DNA of 64,000 nt from Firmicutes bacterium UBA7510 (lineage in GTDB: Bacteria; Bacillota; Clostridia; Tissierellales; Sedimentibacteraceae). The stretch spans positions 1 through 64,000 of the forward strand of contig DLNM01000020.1 in assembly GCA_002479485.1 (NCBI GenBank), in the 5' to 3' direction. The notes below the pieces were generated by a model. That model made no database searches, had not been told where the DNA came from, and worked only from the letters and a program-made list of their open reading frames with translations. Every line of letters begins with the position of its first letter. Position 1 is the first letter of the stretch. Positions 27,296-36,874 of this stretch are shown piece by piece. The translations under genes were made by a program, and so were the position numbers.

Positions 27296-28021
27296 CTATT
27301 GTTTTCCAAATCTTCTATTTCTCTTTTGATATTCTAAAATTGCTTCAAACAATTCTGTTTCCTTAAAATCTGGCCATAATACATCTGTAAAATAAAATTC
27401 TGTATATGCAAGTTGATACAGCAAAAAGTTACTTATCCTAACTTCTCCACTAGTTCTAATCAGAAAATCTGGATCCGTACTGTTTTTGGTAAATAAATAA
27501 TTTTTAAAGTTTTCCTCGTTAAGATTATCTATATTAATTTCATTATTTTCTACGTCTTTTACAATATTTTTTACGGCAGTAACAATTTCATCTCTTCCAC
27601 CATAGCTTAAAGCTATATTCAAATTAAATCTTTTGTTATCTTTTGTTGCATCTATTGCACTTTTTACTTCTTCTCTAACGTTATTAGGTAAATCTTCAAT
27701 TCTACCAATAAGATTTAATTTAATATTGTTTTTTATAATTCTGTTAAGCTCTTTTTTTAAAAACTCAATAAGTAAACTCATTAAACAGTCTACTTCATTT
27801 TTTTCTCTACCCCAATTTTCAGTTGAAAATGCATATACAGTAAGATTGTTTATTCCAACATCAGCTGCAGTCTCAACTATTTCCATTATTCTCTTTACAC
27901 CTTCCCTATGCCCCATAGCAACAGGTAGGTTTTTTTTCTTAGCCCATCTTCTGTTCCCATCCATAATAATAGCAACATGATTAGGGATTTTTCCATCTAA
28001 AACCTGATCTCTTAAATTCAT
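27296..28021 (-). CDS. uppS: Undecaprenyl diphosphate synthase (cis-prenyltransferase)
   Basis: 241 residues. UppS adds isoprene units to FPP to make the lipid carrier for cell wall synthesis. Motif I with the catalytic Asp, VAIIMDGNRRWAKKK, is at the N-terminus; SYGGRDEIV and the C-terminal DFLIRTSGEVRISNFLLYQ and WPDF motifs are present. Follows a structured, gene-free stretch of about 200 bases after the 71-residue ORF. Confidence 0.95.
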   Translation of the reverse strand: MNLRDQVLDGKIPNHVAIIMDGNRRWAKKKNLPVAMGHREGVKRIMEIVETAADVGINNLTVYAFSTENWGREKNEVDCLMSLLIEFLKKELNRIIKNNIKLNLIGRIEDLPNNVREEVKSAIDATKDNKRFNLNIALSYGGRDEIVTAVKNIVKDVENNEINIDNLNEENFKNYLFTKNSTDPDFLIRTSGEVRISNFLLYQLAYTEFYFTDVLWPDFKETELFEAILEYQKRNRRFGKQ

Positions 28022-28073
28022 AATTCCCTCATAGTTTTATAAATAATAATATATTATGTATCATCAAAAATGA

Positions 28074-28195
28074 ATTAATACAGACTTAATACATTTTATA
28101 CTTATCCTGATCATATAAAACCTCATAGTCTCAAACTTCCTTTGAGACATTTAAGGATTTTAATGAGGGATTTGTATTATTAAGCCTGTATCAAA
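28074..28195. repeat. Long nested inverted repeat between the 71-residue ORF and uppS
   Basis: An inner perfect hairpin, AGTCTCAAA...TTTGAGAC (28127-28148), lies inside CCTCAT/ATGAGG arms (28121-28126 and 28162-28167), and these inside longer imperfect arms around TTAATACAGACTTAATA (28075-28090) and TATTATTAAGCCTGTAT (28175-28191). The rest of 28022-28237 is AT-rich with no gene. Nature unknown: an attenuator, a small structured RNA or a repeat element. Confidence 0.5.
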
Positions 28196-28237
28196 TTAAA
28201 CTAGATTAAATAATTAATTAAGTATTTAATTAATTGA

Positions 28238-28453
28238 TTAATAGTATGTTACAAATAAGGTAATATACTCACCATTTAAATCCTCTTTAATCACATATGG
28301 ATTATTTAGTTTATTAAATTTAGAATTATTACCTGTTATCTTAACTACTCTAATAATATTATTTTTTGTTATAATATTATTATTAATTTTATGATACTTT
28401 TCTTGAAGTAAGCTTAAGGCTTCACATAATGGATAGCCTGCTAAACTATCCAT
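28238..28453 (-). CDS. Small conserved-looking protein after frr, function unknown
   Basis: 71 residues. Its ATG is two bases from the frr stop, so it is part of the frr operon. The opening GYPLCEALSLLQEKYHKI recalls the helix seen in PASTA-type or small ligand-binding domains (G-x-P/L-x-E-A-L), followed by KNNIIRVVKITGNN and a C-terminal YVIK...YITLFVTYY strand pair. I do not know its function. Codon usage and the RBS-less coupled start look like a true gene. Confidence 0.6.
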   Translation of the reverse strand: MDSLAGYPLCEALSLLQEKYHKINNNIITKNNIIRVVKITGNNSKFNKLNNPYVIKEDLNGEYITLFVTYY

Positions 28454-28454
28454 A

Positions 28455-29012
28455 TTAAACCTCTAATATTTCCTTTTCTTTATCTTTATATAAATCATCT
28501 ATAAGTTTTGTATATTTATCAGTGAGCTTTTGAGCATCATCTTCTGCCTTTTTCAAGTCATCTTTAGTTATTTCGCTACTTTTTTCCATTTTTTTAATAG
28601 CTTCTATAGCATCTCTTCTAACATTTCTCAAAGCTACTTTAGAATTTTCAACTTCTTTTTTAACTAATTTAAGTAAATCTTTTCTTCTTTCTTCTGTTAA
28701 TTGAGGAATCATTAATCTAATAATCTTTCCATCATTTGATGGATTAATTCCTAAATCAGAATTTAATATTGCTTTTTCTATTTCTTTAATACTTGATGCA
28801 TCCCATGGTTGTATAATTAAGCATCTTGGTTCAGGAACTGAAATATTGGCAATTTGGTTTAAAGGAGTCATGCTTCCATAATAGCTAACTTGTATTTTAT
28901 CAACAAGTTTAGGATTTGCCTTTCCAGCTCTAATAGTACTTAATTCTTCTTTCAAAAAGCTAATCGCTTTTTTCATTTGTTCTTCACGGTTAGTTAATTC
29001 TTGTTTATACAT
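28455..29012 (-). CDS. frr: Ribosome recycling factor
   Basis: 185 residues. RRF splits post-termination ribosomes with EF-G. The three-helix bundle motifs are all present: LSTIRAGKANPKLVDKIQVSYYG, IQPWDASSIKEIEKAI, LGINPSNDGKIIRLMIPQLT, EERRKDLLKL and the charged C-terminal helix. Starts one base after the pyrH stop. Confidence 0.97.
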   Translation of the reverse strand: MYKQELTNREEQMKKAISFLKEELSTIRAGKANPKLVDKIQVSYYGSMTPLNQIANISVPEPRCLIIQPWDASSIKEIEKAILNSDLGINPSNDGKIIRLMIPQLTEERRKDLLKLVKKEVENSKVALRNVRRDAIEAIKKMEKSSEITKDDLKKAEDDAQKLTDKYTKLIDDLYKDKEKEILEV

Positions 29013-29013
29013 T

Positions 29014-29727
29014 TTATACCTCCTTAATAATAGTTCCTATATTTTCTCCTAAAATAATTCGCTCAATGTTTTTTGGGTCCTCTATAGCAAATACCAATAT
29101 TGGTATTTTGTTATCCATACATAGTGAAGTTGCAGTCGAGTCCATAATTTTCAAACCTTTATTTAACACATCTATGTACGTTAAGTCAGTATATTTTTGT
29201 GCATTAGGGTTCTTTTTTGGATCCTCAGAATAAACACCGTCAACACCGTTTTTAGCAAGTAAAATAATATCAGCATTTATTTCTGCTGCTCTTAATGCTG
29301 CTGTTGTATCAGTTGAAAAATAAGGGTTACCAGTTCCACCCGCAAATATAACAACTTTATTAGATTCTAAATGTTTTACAGCTTTACGTCTAATATATGG
29401 CTCTGCTACTTGCTTCATTTCTATAGAAGTTTGAGCAACAGCTTCAACTCCTAGTTTTTCCAAGTGAGTTTGTAATGCCAAACCATTTATTATTGTACCT
29501 AACATCCCCATGTAATCTGATGTAGTCCTATCCATATCTTTTGCAGATGCCCCGCGCCAAAAATTTCCACCACCAACAACAATAGCAACTTGTACACCGA
29601 GGTCATTAACTGTTTTTATTTCTTTAGCTATTGACATGATTGTTTTTTCATCAACTCCATGTCCCGCCCCACCGGATAGAGCTTCACCGCTAATTTTTAA
29701 TAATACTCTTTTATATCTACAGTTCAT
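29014..29727 (-). CDS. pyrH: UMP kinase
   Basis: 237 residues of the amino-acid-kinase fold. It phosphorylates UMP to UDP. Motifs: [24 protein letters not shown], and DKIPILVFA near the C-terminus; [16 protein letters not shown] fits the family. ATG at 29727 has a moderate ribosome binding site. Sits between tsf and frr, the usual order. Confidence 0.97.
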   Translation of the reverse strand: MNCRYKRVLLKISGEALSGGAGHGVDEKTIMSIAKEIKTVNDLGVQVAIVVGGGNFWRGASAKDMDRTTSDYMGMLGTIINGLALQTHLEKLGVEAVAQTSIEMKQVAEPYIRRKAVKHLESNKVVIFAGGTGNPYFSTDTTAALRAAEINADIILLAKNGVDGVYSEDPKKNPNAQKYTDLTYIDVLNKGLKIMDSTATSLCMDNKIPILVFAIEDPKNIERIILGENIGTIIKEV

Positions 29728-29792
29728 ACTGCCTCCTGATAGTCTAAATTTAAGTAATGGAGAACCAAATAATAGTTCTCCATTATATAATA

Positions 29793-30713
29793 TTACATAT
29801 TCATTTGTTTAGCAACTTCTTCTGCAAAATTTTCAGATTTTTTTTCTAAGCCTTCGCCAACTTCAAATCTTCTAACTCCTGCAATTTTAATAGATTTTCC
29901 AAGTTTTTTGGCAACATTATCTATTAATTTTCCAATTGTTAAATCAGAGTCCTTAACAAATACTTGCTCAACTAAGCAAATATCTTTTAATTCTTTTTGA
30001 AGTCTTCCTTCAACCATTTTTTCAACTATGTTTTGAGGTTTTCCTTCATTTAATGCTTGAGCTATCAAGATTTCTCTTTCATGTGCTAAGTATTCTTGAT
30101 CAACATCATCTTTAGTTATATATTTTGGATTCATTGCTGCAACTTGCATTGCTATGTCTTTTCCTAATTCTTCCAATTCACTACCAGATTTTTCTGTTTC
30201 TAATCCTACTATAACAGCTATTTTACCAGCACCGTGGATATATCCAGCTACAGTACCGTTTGAAACTTCAACAGACTCAATTCTTCTAATATTCATGTTC
30301 TCGCCTATTTTTGCGATTTTAGCAGTTAGAACTTCTTGAACTGTTTCATTTTGATCAAAATATTTTACATTTTTCAATTCTTCAACGTCGCTAAAGTTTG
30401 TTTCTACAGCTAATTTAGCTACATTGTTAACAAATTCTCTAAATTCTTCATTTTTAGCAACAAAGTCAGTTTCTGAGTTTACCTCAACAACAACACCTTT
30501 TTTTCCATCTGCTGATATAGCAATTGAAGCTATACCTTCAGCTGCAACTCTTCCTGATTTTTTAGCAGCTTGTGCAAGTCCTTTTTCTCTTAAAAAATCC
30601 ACTGCTTTTTCCATATCACCATCGCAAGCAGCTAACGCTTTTTTACAATCCATCATTCCAGCATTTGTAGCTTCTCTAAGCTCTTTTACCATTGATGCAG
30701 TTATTTCTGCCAT
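29793..30713 (-). CDS. tsf: Elongation factor Ts
   Basis: 306 residues. EF-Ts exchanges GDP for GTP on EF-Tu. The UBA-like N-terminus ([22 protein letters not shown]) and the core motifs [17 protein letters not shown] and PKYITKDDV are present. The open frame extends to 30788, but ATG at 30713 with AAGGAGG upstream is the real start. It is 80 bases after rpsB in the same unit. Confidence 0.97.
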   Translation of the reverse strand: MAEITASMVKELREATNAGMMDCKKALAACDGDMEKAVDFLREKGLAQAAKKSGRVAAEGIASIAISADGKKGVVVEVNSETDFVAKNEEFREFVNNVAKLAVETNFSDVEELKNVKYFDQNETVQEVLTAKIAKIGENMNIRRIESVEVSNGTVAGYIHGAGKIAVIVGLETEKSGSELEELGKDIAMQVAAMNPKYITKDDVDQEYLAHEREILIAQALNEGKPQNIVEKMVEGRLQKELKDICLVEQVFVKDSDLTIGKLIDNVAKKLGKSIKIAGVRRFEVGEGLEKKSENFAEEVAKQMNM

Positions 30714-30792
30714 AATTATTTCCTCCTTATTTAAAAAAAGTAAGGTAATAAGGAGCATACCCTTAATCCTTACTTTCATGTATTTCAAATTA

Positions 30793-31557
30793 TTATTCGA
30801 TATTTTCTTCTACTTTATCTAATTCTTCTTCAGTTAATTCCTTTTCAACATCTTCAGAAACATCAGTTAATTGCTCACCTTGTTTTCCTTCAATGATAGC
30901 ATCAGCTATAGTTGCAGTTAATAATTTAACGGCTCTTATTGCATCATCATTACCAGGGATAACTAAATCAACTTCATCTGGATCACAGTTTGTATCAACT
31001 ATAGCTACAACTGGTATTCCTAATATTTTAGCTTCTTGAACAGCTATTTTTTCTTTTCTTGGGTCAACTACGAATAAAGCACCTGGAATTTTTTCCATGT
31101 TCTTAATTCCACCTAAGAATTTCTCTAGTCTTTCAGCTTCATGCTTTAATTTTATAACTTCTTTTTTAGTTAAAAGAGCAAATGTTCCGTCTTCTTCCAT
31201 TTTCTTTAACTCATTAAGTCTATTAATTCTGTTTCTGATAGTTTTGTAGTTTGTTAACATACCACCTAACCATCTTTGGCTAACAAAATGCATACCACAT
31301 CTTAAAGCCTCACTCTTAGTAGCCTCTTGAGCTTGCTTTTTAGTTCCAACAAATAATATGTCTCCACCATTAGCTACAACATCTTTTATAAAGTTGTAAG
31401 CCTCATCAACCTTATCACTAGTTTTTTGTAAGTCGATGATATAAATTCCATTTCTTTCTGTGAAAATATACTCAGCCATTTTTGGATTCCATCTTCTAGT
31501 TTGATGTCCGAAGTGAACTCCTGCTTCAAGTAATTTTTTCATACTTACTATTGCCAT
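30793..31557 (-). CDS. rpsB: 30S ribosomal protein S2
   Basis: 254 residues. S2 is a late-assembling 30S protein. Motifs: [30 protein letters not shown], and WLGGMLTN; the C-terminal tail is acidic and rich in Glu. ATG at 31557 with AAGGAGG upstream is preferred over the in-frame start at 31608. The leader of about 100 bases contains a small CTCATaaATGAG hairpin; whether it is an autoregulatory site is not clear. Confidence 0.97.
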   Translation of the reverse strand: MAIVSMKKLLEAGVHFGHQTRRWNPKMAEYIFTERNGIYIIDLQKTSDKVDEAYNFIKDVVANGGDILFVGTKKQAQEATKSEALRCGMHFVSQRWLGGMLTNYKTIRNRINRLNELKKMEEDGTFALLTKKEVIKLKHEAERLEKFLGGIKNMEKIPGALFVVDPRKEKIAVQEAKILGIPVVAIVDTNCDPDEVDLVIPGNDDAIRAVKLLTATIADAIIEGKQGEQLTDVSEDVEKELTEEELDKVEENIE

Positions 31558-31663
31558 ATTTAATTTCCTCCTTTTGTTTTTACATCCAGCATCTTCATAT
31601 TTACTCAAGACTCATTTATGAGCACACCTATTATAAATCAGACACTGTGCATAGTACTTTGGT

Positions 31664-31692
31664 ATTATAACACACACAATAATGCTTAGCAA
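31664..31692 (-). promoter_or_regulatory. Sigma-A-type promoter for rpsB-tsf
   Basis: TTGCTA (31687-31692) and TATAAT (31664-31669) on the minus strand with a 17-base spacer, in the gap between topA and rpsB. codY, often found here in Firmicutes, is absent. Confidence 0.75.
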
Positions 31693-31733
31693 CATTTTTT
31701 TTATTATAATCGTATTTTTTTATACTATTTTAA

Positions 31734-33923
31734 TTACTTATTATCTTTTTCACACTTTAAACAAACAATTTCGTCATTTTTCTTGACCATTTGATTGCCA
31801 CAAACCTCACAAACTTGGTTAGTTGGTTCATTCCATGAAATAAAATTACAGTCTGGATATCCGCTACATCCGTAAAATCTTCGTCCTTTTTTAGTGTATT
31901 TAACTACTATATCTTTTCCACATCTAGGACATTTAGCATCTATCTTTTGAACTATTTGTTTTGTATTTTTACAATTTGGGTAGTTTGAGCATGCTAAGAA
32001 ATCACCAAATCTGCCTTTTCTTTTTAGCATTTTTGCTCCACATAATTCACAATCAATATCTGTTTCTTCAGCTACATCTTTTTGATTAAGCTTTTTAGTC
32101 GTTTTGCATTCTGGATAGTTAGGGCAAGCTAAGAATTTTCCAAATCTCCCCTTCTTAACAACCATAAATTCACCGCATTGTTCACATTTTTCAGTGCTGA
32201 CTTCTTCCTTGATTTCAACCTTTTCAATTTCCTTATCTGCTCTATCTAAAGATACTTTAAATTCTCCATAAAAATCATTTATAATATTATGCCAATCTAC
32301 TTTTCCATTAGCAACTGCATCTAGTTTGTTTTCAAGTCCAGCAGTAAATTTATCATTAATTATATTATTAAAATATTTAACAAGCATTTCATCTACTAAT
32401 AAACCCATTTCAGTTGGCATTAAATAATTTTTTTCTTTAACTACATATTCTCTATTTGTAATTGTAATAATAGTCGGAGCATAAGTACTAGGCCTACCAA
32501 TCCCAAGAACTTCCATTACCTTAATTAAAGTAGCCTCTGTATATCTAGCAGGAGGATTAGTAAAATGTTTCTCCGGTAAAATCTCATTTATACTAATTAA
32601 ATCACCTTCATTAATATTTGGTAAGGTTACATCCTTAGAACCGTCACTATAATTATAAATCTTTTTATATCCATCAAACTGCAATATGCTACCAGATGTT
32701 TTAAATATGTTACTATTACTATTAAAAGTAATAGTTGTTGTATCAAATTCAGCATCCTTCATTTGTGATGCAACAAACCGTCTCCAAATCAAACTGTATA
32801 ATTTATATTGCTCTGGACTAAGAGAATCTTTTATATTTTCTGGGCTTCTATCAATTGAAGTCGGTCTGATAGCTTCATGAGCATCTTGAGCTTCAGCCTT
32901 GTTTTTCTTATTATACTCATTATGATTATAATATTCTTGACCACATTTTTTAACTATATAATCCTTTGCATGTTCATGAGCTTCATTAGAGATTCTATAG
33001 GAATCTGTTCTAATATATGTAACTAAACCTACACTTCCCTCGCCCTTTATGTTAATGCCCTCATACAACTGCTGTGCAACCATCATTGTTTTTTTAGAAG
33101 AAAAATTAAGCTTTTTATTGGCCTCTTGTTGTAAACTACTTGTTGTAAATGGTGGATATGGCTTCTTTAAGCTACGATTTTTTTCAACTTTGTAAACAGA
33201 TAAGCTACTTTTATCTATACTATTTAAAACCTTATTAGTTTCTTCTTCATTTTTTAATTTTACCTTACTTATTTTTCCATCATCTTTTAATAAGCCATAA
33301 TATTTTGCTATAAATTTTTTCTTTTTCTCAATTAGTTCAATATCTATTGTCCAATATTCTTCGGATACGAAATTACTAATTTCTCTTTCTCTGTCACATA
33401 TAAGCTTTAATGCAACGGATTGTACTCTGCCAGCACTTAATCCTTTTTCAATTTTTCTCCATAAAAGTGGACTGATATTGTATCCAACCAATCTATCTAA
33501 TACTCTTCTTGCCTGCTGAGCATCTACTAAATCAGTGTTTATTTTTCTTGGGTTTTTAACAGCTTTTTTTATAGCTTCTTTTGTTATTTCATTAAATTCA
33601 ATTCTATTACAGCTTTCTTCATCTAAATTTAAAAGCTTAGATAAATGCCATGAAATAGCCTCTCCCTCTCTATCGGGGTCAGTTGCAAGCAAAACTTGCT
33701 TTGCCTTTTTTGTTTCTTTCTTAAGTTCTTTAATTACATCACCTTTACCTCTTATAGTAATGTAATCAGGTTCAAAATTATTATCTATATTTATGCCTAG
33801 TTTGCTTTTAGGCAAATCTCTAACATGACCAACAGAAGCCTTAACTGTATAGTTATTGCCTAAAAATTTTCCTATAGTTTTAGCCTTTGCAGGTGACTCA
33901 ACAATTACTAATTTTTTTTCCAT
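31734..33923 (-). CDS. topA: DNA topoisomerase I
   Basis: 729 residues. TopA relaxes negative supercoils. The Toprim domain starts at LVIVESPAKAKTIG; the active-site tyrosine is in TYIRTDSYRIS near 300. The C-terminus carries four Cys4 zinc ribbons (CEQCGEF..., CELCGAK..., CPRCGKD..., CEVCGNQ...). The start is chosen as MEKKLVIVES at 33923. A GGAGG at 33937-33941 is 13 bases away, and the alternative ATG at 33935 is too close to it. A family A hairpin overlaps this ribosome binding site. Confidence 0.96.
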   Translation of the reverse strand: MEKKLVIVESPAKAKTIGKFLGNNYTVKASVGHVRDLPKSKLGINIDNNFEPDYITIRGKGDVIKELKKETKKAKQVLLATDPDREGEAISWHLSKLLNLDEESCNRIEFNEITKEAIKKAVKNPRKINTDLVDAQQARRVLDRLVGYNISPLLWRKIEKGLSAGRVQSVALKLICDREREISNFVSEEYWTIDIELIEKKKKFIAKYYGLLKDDGKISKVKLKNEEETNKVLNSIDKSSLSVYKVEKNRSLKKPYPPFTTSSLQQEANKKLNFSSKKTMMVAQQLYEGINIKGEGSVGLVTYIRTDSYRISNEAHEHAKDYIVKKCGQEYYNHNEYNKKNKAEAQDAHEAIRPTSIDRSPENIKDSLSPEQYKLYSLIWRRFVASQMKDAEFDTTTITFNSNSNIFKTSGSILQFDGYKKIYNYSDGSKDVTLPNINEGDLISINEILPEKHFTNPPARYTEATLIKVMEVLGIGRPSTYAPTIITITNREYVVKEKNYLMPTEMGLLVDEMLVKYFNNIINDKFTAGLENKLDAVANGKVDWHNIINDFYGEFKVSLDRADKEIEKVEIKEEVSTEKCEQCGEFMVVKKGRFGKFLACPNYPECKTTKKLNQKDVAEETDIDCELCGAKMLKRKGRFGDFLACSNYPNCKNTKQIVQKIDAKCPRCGKDIVVKYTKKGRRFYGCSGYPDCNFISWNEPTNQVCEVCGNQMVKKNDEIVCLKCEKDNK

Positions 33924-33928
33924 ATCTA

Positions 33929-34024
33929 AGTCCATGCCTCCATTTGAACAAAATACCATAAAAAACCAAGCATGGACTCGGTTCTTATTCTATTATTTCT
34001 CATATTTCTTTCAACCTTATCTCC
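33929..34024 (-). promoter_or_regulatory. Family A two-stem element before topA
   Basis: Minus strand order: GATAAGGTTGA (34012-34022), about 30 A-rich bases, AACCGAGTCCATGC (33970-33983), a loop of about 30 bases, GGAGG and GCATGGACT (33929-33937). AGTCCATGC pairs perfectly with GCATGGACT, and GGTT can pair with AACC. The topA ribosome binding site lies at the edge of the second stem. Same words, order and spacing as at rbfA and ribF. Confidence 0.65.
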
Positions 34025-34057
34025 TATTCTGCATATTAATGTATACACTAAATTCAA

Positions 34058-35158
34058 CTAATTTGCAAGAACAAATTTTTTGCCGCTTGTTTGAACAACC
34101 ATAGATTTCATTTCTAAAATGGTTAAACTACATAAAATTTCATTTATAGGATAATTAATTTTAGAAGATATTTCATCAAAATTTTTCTCTCCCTCTGAAA
34201 TAAGTGTAATTATATCTTGTTCTATTTTATTTAAACTATTAAAATTTATTTCTTTTTTTAATAATTTATCTCTTAAATTATTGAATTCAGGCAATTCTTC
34301 TATTATATCGTCAACGTTGCTTACTAATTTAGCACCATCTTTTATTAATTTATTTGTACCAACACTAAATATACTATTTATGTTACCAGGTATAGAAAAA
34401 ACTTCTTTACCCTGCTCGGCAGCATGGCTAACTGTTATAAGTGTACCGCTTTTTTCCTGAGCTTCTACAACTAAAATTCCAGAGCTTAATCCGCTTATTA
34501 TTCTATTTCGATTTGGAAAATTTGACGAAATTGGCTCCATATCAAAAGGGTATTCTGTGATTACAGCTCCGCCGGTATTCTCAATTTCCATGTATAATTC
34601 TCTATTTTTTTGAGGATAAATAATATTTATTCCGCAACCTATAACTCCAATGGTATTGCCATTTGCTTTTATTGCACTTTTGTGTGCAATAGTATCTATC
34701 CCATTTGCTAGTCCACTAATTATTGTTATTCCTAAGGCAGATAATTCTCTTGCAAATTTATCAGCGCAGAATTTACCATAATCAGTAGCCTTCCTTGAAC
34801 CAACAATACCAATAGATAAATTATTTAAGCAGCTTATATCACCTTTGCAATACAATATGCATGGAGGATTTATTATATTCTTTAATTTTTTTGGATAATC
34901 ATCATCAAGCATTGTAATTACTTTTACGTTTTCTTTATTTAATCTACTTAATAGTTTTTCCTCGAAACCATTCTTTTTACTTATTAAACTGTCTATAGTA
35001 AAATCATTGATATATGCTAAATTACCTCTTTCTCCATTTAAATTATGCCAAATTTCTTCTGCTGCACCAAAATACTCTATAAGCTTAGCTATAGTTCTAT
35101 TTCCAATACCTTTTTCTGAACTTAACCAAGCTAAAACTAATTTATTATTAACAGACAT
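34058..35158 (-). CDS. dprA: DNA-processing protein DprA/Smf
   Basis: 366 residues. DprA loads RecA on incoming single-stranded DNA in transformation. The Rossmann-like core has GIVGSRKATDYGK, ISGLANGIDTIAH, and the HAAEQGKEVFSIPGN motif, plus a C-terminal winged-helix (about 305-360). ATG at 35158 is preceded by GGGGG. An in-frame GTG at 35236 also has a perfect GGAGGTAATAGC upstream and would add 26 residues translated from a repeat element; I treat the ATG as the true start. Confidence 0.92.
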   Translation of the reverse strand: MSVNNKLVLAWLSSEKGIGNRTIAKLIEYFGAAEEIWHNLNGERGNLAYINDFTIDSLISKKNGFEEKLLSRLNKENVKVITMLDDDYPKKLKNIINPPCILYCKGDISCLNNLSIGIVGSRKATDYGKFCADKFARELSALGITIISGLANGIDTIAHKSAIKANGNTIGVIGCGINIIYPQKNRELYMEIENTGGAVITEYPFDMEPISSNFPNRNRIISGLSSGILVVEAQEKSGTLITVSHAAEQGKEVFSIPGNINSIFSVGTNKLIKDGAKLVSNVDDIIEELPEFNNLRDKLLKKEINFNSLNKIEQDIITLISEGEKNFDEISSKINYPINEILCSLTILEMKSMVVQTSGKKFVLAN

Positions 35159-35170
35159 AATACCCCCTAT

Positions 35171-35248
35171 GAAAAATCGTTTTTTGATTTTTCTAATCGT
35201 GAAATACATTTCACGTTGTGAAGTGTATTTTTTCACGCTATTACCTCC
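35171..35248 (-). repeat. Family B multi-hairpin repeat between comM and dprA
   Basis: Minus strand: AGCGTGAAA...TACA / TGTATTTCACG stem with an inner TTCAC/GTGAA stem (35198-35238), then GAAAAATC/GATTTTTC (35171-35193). The ATAGCGTGAAAAA box and the GAAAAATC hairpin are shared with copies before comM and trmD; the third TGCCA hairpin is missing here. Confidence 0.65.
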
Positions 35249-36764
35249 AATACTTTCTATCTAAAGTTCTGTATTGGATTGCTTCTGCTATATGCTTTTG
35301 CAAAATATTGTCGCTATTTTCTAAATCTGCTATAGTCCTTGCAACCTTTAAAATTTTATTGTATGCTCTAGCACTTAACCCTAAACTATCAAAGGCTATT
35401 TTCAAAAGTGCTTCTGAATCACTGTCAATTTTGCAGTACTTTGACACTTGCTTTGAAGTCAGCTGAGAATTAGTATAGACATTTGAGCCTTTGTATCTAT
35501 TGCTTTGAATATGTCTTGCATTTAATACTCTTTCTTTAATTTCTTTGGATGATTCTTCCTTATTTTTGCTATTTAAGTCCTCGTAGTAAACTGGAGACAC
35601 TTCAATTTGTATATCCATTCTATCAAGAAGAGGACCAGATATCTTGCTTAAGTATTTATTGATTTGTCCTTGATTACAGGAGCATTCGTGTTTAGGATCA
35701 CCTAAGAAACCACAAGGACATGGATTCATAGAACCTATAAGCATAAATTTTGCTGGATAAGTATATGTATTATTTGCTCTTGCGACTGAAATCATCCCAT
35801 CTTCCATCGGTTGCCTTAAAACTTCTAATACACTTTTTGGAAATTCAGGCATTTCATCTAAAAATAAAACTCCATAATGGGATAATGAAACCTCTCCGGG
35901 CTTAGAAGTTCTTCCACCACCCGCTAATGCAGCTCTTGATACTGTATGATGTGGACTTCTAAATGGTCTTTTCTTCATTAGACCATTCTCGCTTGTTTCA
36001 CCTGATATGCTATATATTTTTGTAACTTCTAAGGATTCTTCGAAAGATAAGTCAGGTAATATAGTAGGTATTCTCTTTGCAATCATTGTTTTACCAGACC
36101 CTGGAGGTCCAAGCATTAAAAGATTATGCCCTCCAGCAGCAGCAATTTCTACTGCTCTTTTTAGTGCTGTTTGTCCCTTTATCTCTGAAAAGTCTTCTTC
36201 ATACTGATGTTCTAACAATGAGTCCATATATATTGACTTGTAAGGAGGTATTTCTATTTCTTCATTTAAATAATCGACTAAATCTATTAATGTATCAACT
36301 GGTATTATGTCTATATTATCTATAACACCACATTCCTCTTTATTTTCAGTTGGAATAATAACTTTTTTTACATTAAAATTCCTTAAGCTTATTGCTAGCG
36401 GCAAAGCGCCATCTACTTTTGTTATTTTACCATCTAAAGATAATTCTCCAATAAAACATATATCATCTATTTGGTTTTTAATTATTTTACTAGCAGATAA
36501 CACTCCAACAGCAATAGGCAAATCCATTTGACTGCCCTCTTTTTTCAAGTTAGCAGGAGCTAAGTTTATTGTAATTTTACTTACAGGAAATTTATATCCA
36601 CTATTTTTTATAGATGAACGCACTCTTTCCTTAGCTTCTTTAATTGCAGTATCTGCTAATCCCACAATATTAAAACCTGGTAACCCGTTAGATAAATCTG
36701 TTTCAACTTCTACTATACACCCTTCAAGCCCTTGTAATACACATGCTTTAACCTTTGATAACAT
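35241..36764 (-). CDS. comM: ComM-like Mg chelatase-type ATPase (YifB)
   Basis: 507 residues. The N-terminal part is the Lon-protease-like ChlI fold (about 15-160), the AAA+ core has Walker A GPPGSGKTMIAKRIP near 215 and LDEMPEF Walker B, and the C-terminal region is the Mg-chelatase C domain. In other bacteria ComM helps branch migration during transformation. The start MLSKVKACVLQG at 36764 has GGAGG upstream. It is directly before dprA, giving a competence-type pair. Confidence 0.92.
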   Translation of the reverse strand: MLSKVKACVLQGLEGCIVEVETDLSNGLPGFNIVGLADTAIKEAKERVRSSIKNSGYKFPVSKITINLAPANLKKEGSQMDLPIAVGVLSASKIIKNQIDDICFIGELSLDGKITKVDGALPLAISLRNFNVKKVIIPTENKEECGVIDNIDIIPVDTLIDLVDYLNEEIEIPPYKSIYMDSLLEHQYEEDFSEIKGQTALKRAVEIAAAGGHNLLMLGPPGSGKTMIAKRIPTILPDLSFEESLEVTKIYSISGETSENGLMKKRPFRSPHHTVSRAALAGGGRTSKPGEVSLSHYGVLFLDEMPEFPKSVLEVLRQPMEDGMISVARANNTYTYPAKFMLIGSMNPCPCGFLGDPKHECSCNQGQINKYLSKISGPLLDRMDIQIEVSPVYYEDLNSKNKEESSKEIKERVLNARHIQSNRYKGSNVYTNSQLTSKQVSKYCKIDSDSEALLKIAFDSLGLSARAYNKILKVARTIADLENSDNILQKHIAEAIQYRTLDRKYWR

Positions 36765-36774
36765 ATTTCCCTCC

Positions 36775-36858
36775 ATTATGCCACTTCATGGCATTAAAAA
36801 TAGAGATGAAAAATCACGTTTTTTGATTTTTCCAAGCGTGAAGTTCTTTTTTCACGCT
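36775..36858 (-). repeat. Family B three-hairpin repeat before comM
   Basis: Minus strand: AGCGTGAA...TTCACGCT (36835-36858), GAAAAATC...GATTTTTC (36808-36832), TAATGCCA...TGGCATAA (36775-36796). The GGAGG of comM follows immediately after the third hairpin. A GTG just after GGGGGAATAGC would encode a 13-residue peptide through the element. Confidence 0.7.
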
Positions 36859-36874
36859 ATTCCCCCTTAATATA

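Noticed and set aside
33923..33959. topA start at 33959
   Set aside because: The extra residues have no ribosome binding site and the family start MEKKLVIVES follows the GGAGG.
35158..35236. Extended dprA start at GTG 35236 with a perfect ribosome binding site
   Set aside because: The added 26 residues translate a family B repeat and are unlike DprA family starts; the ATG with GGGGG at 35158 is the family start. A separate leader peptide remains possible.
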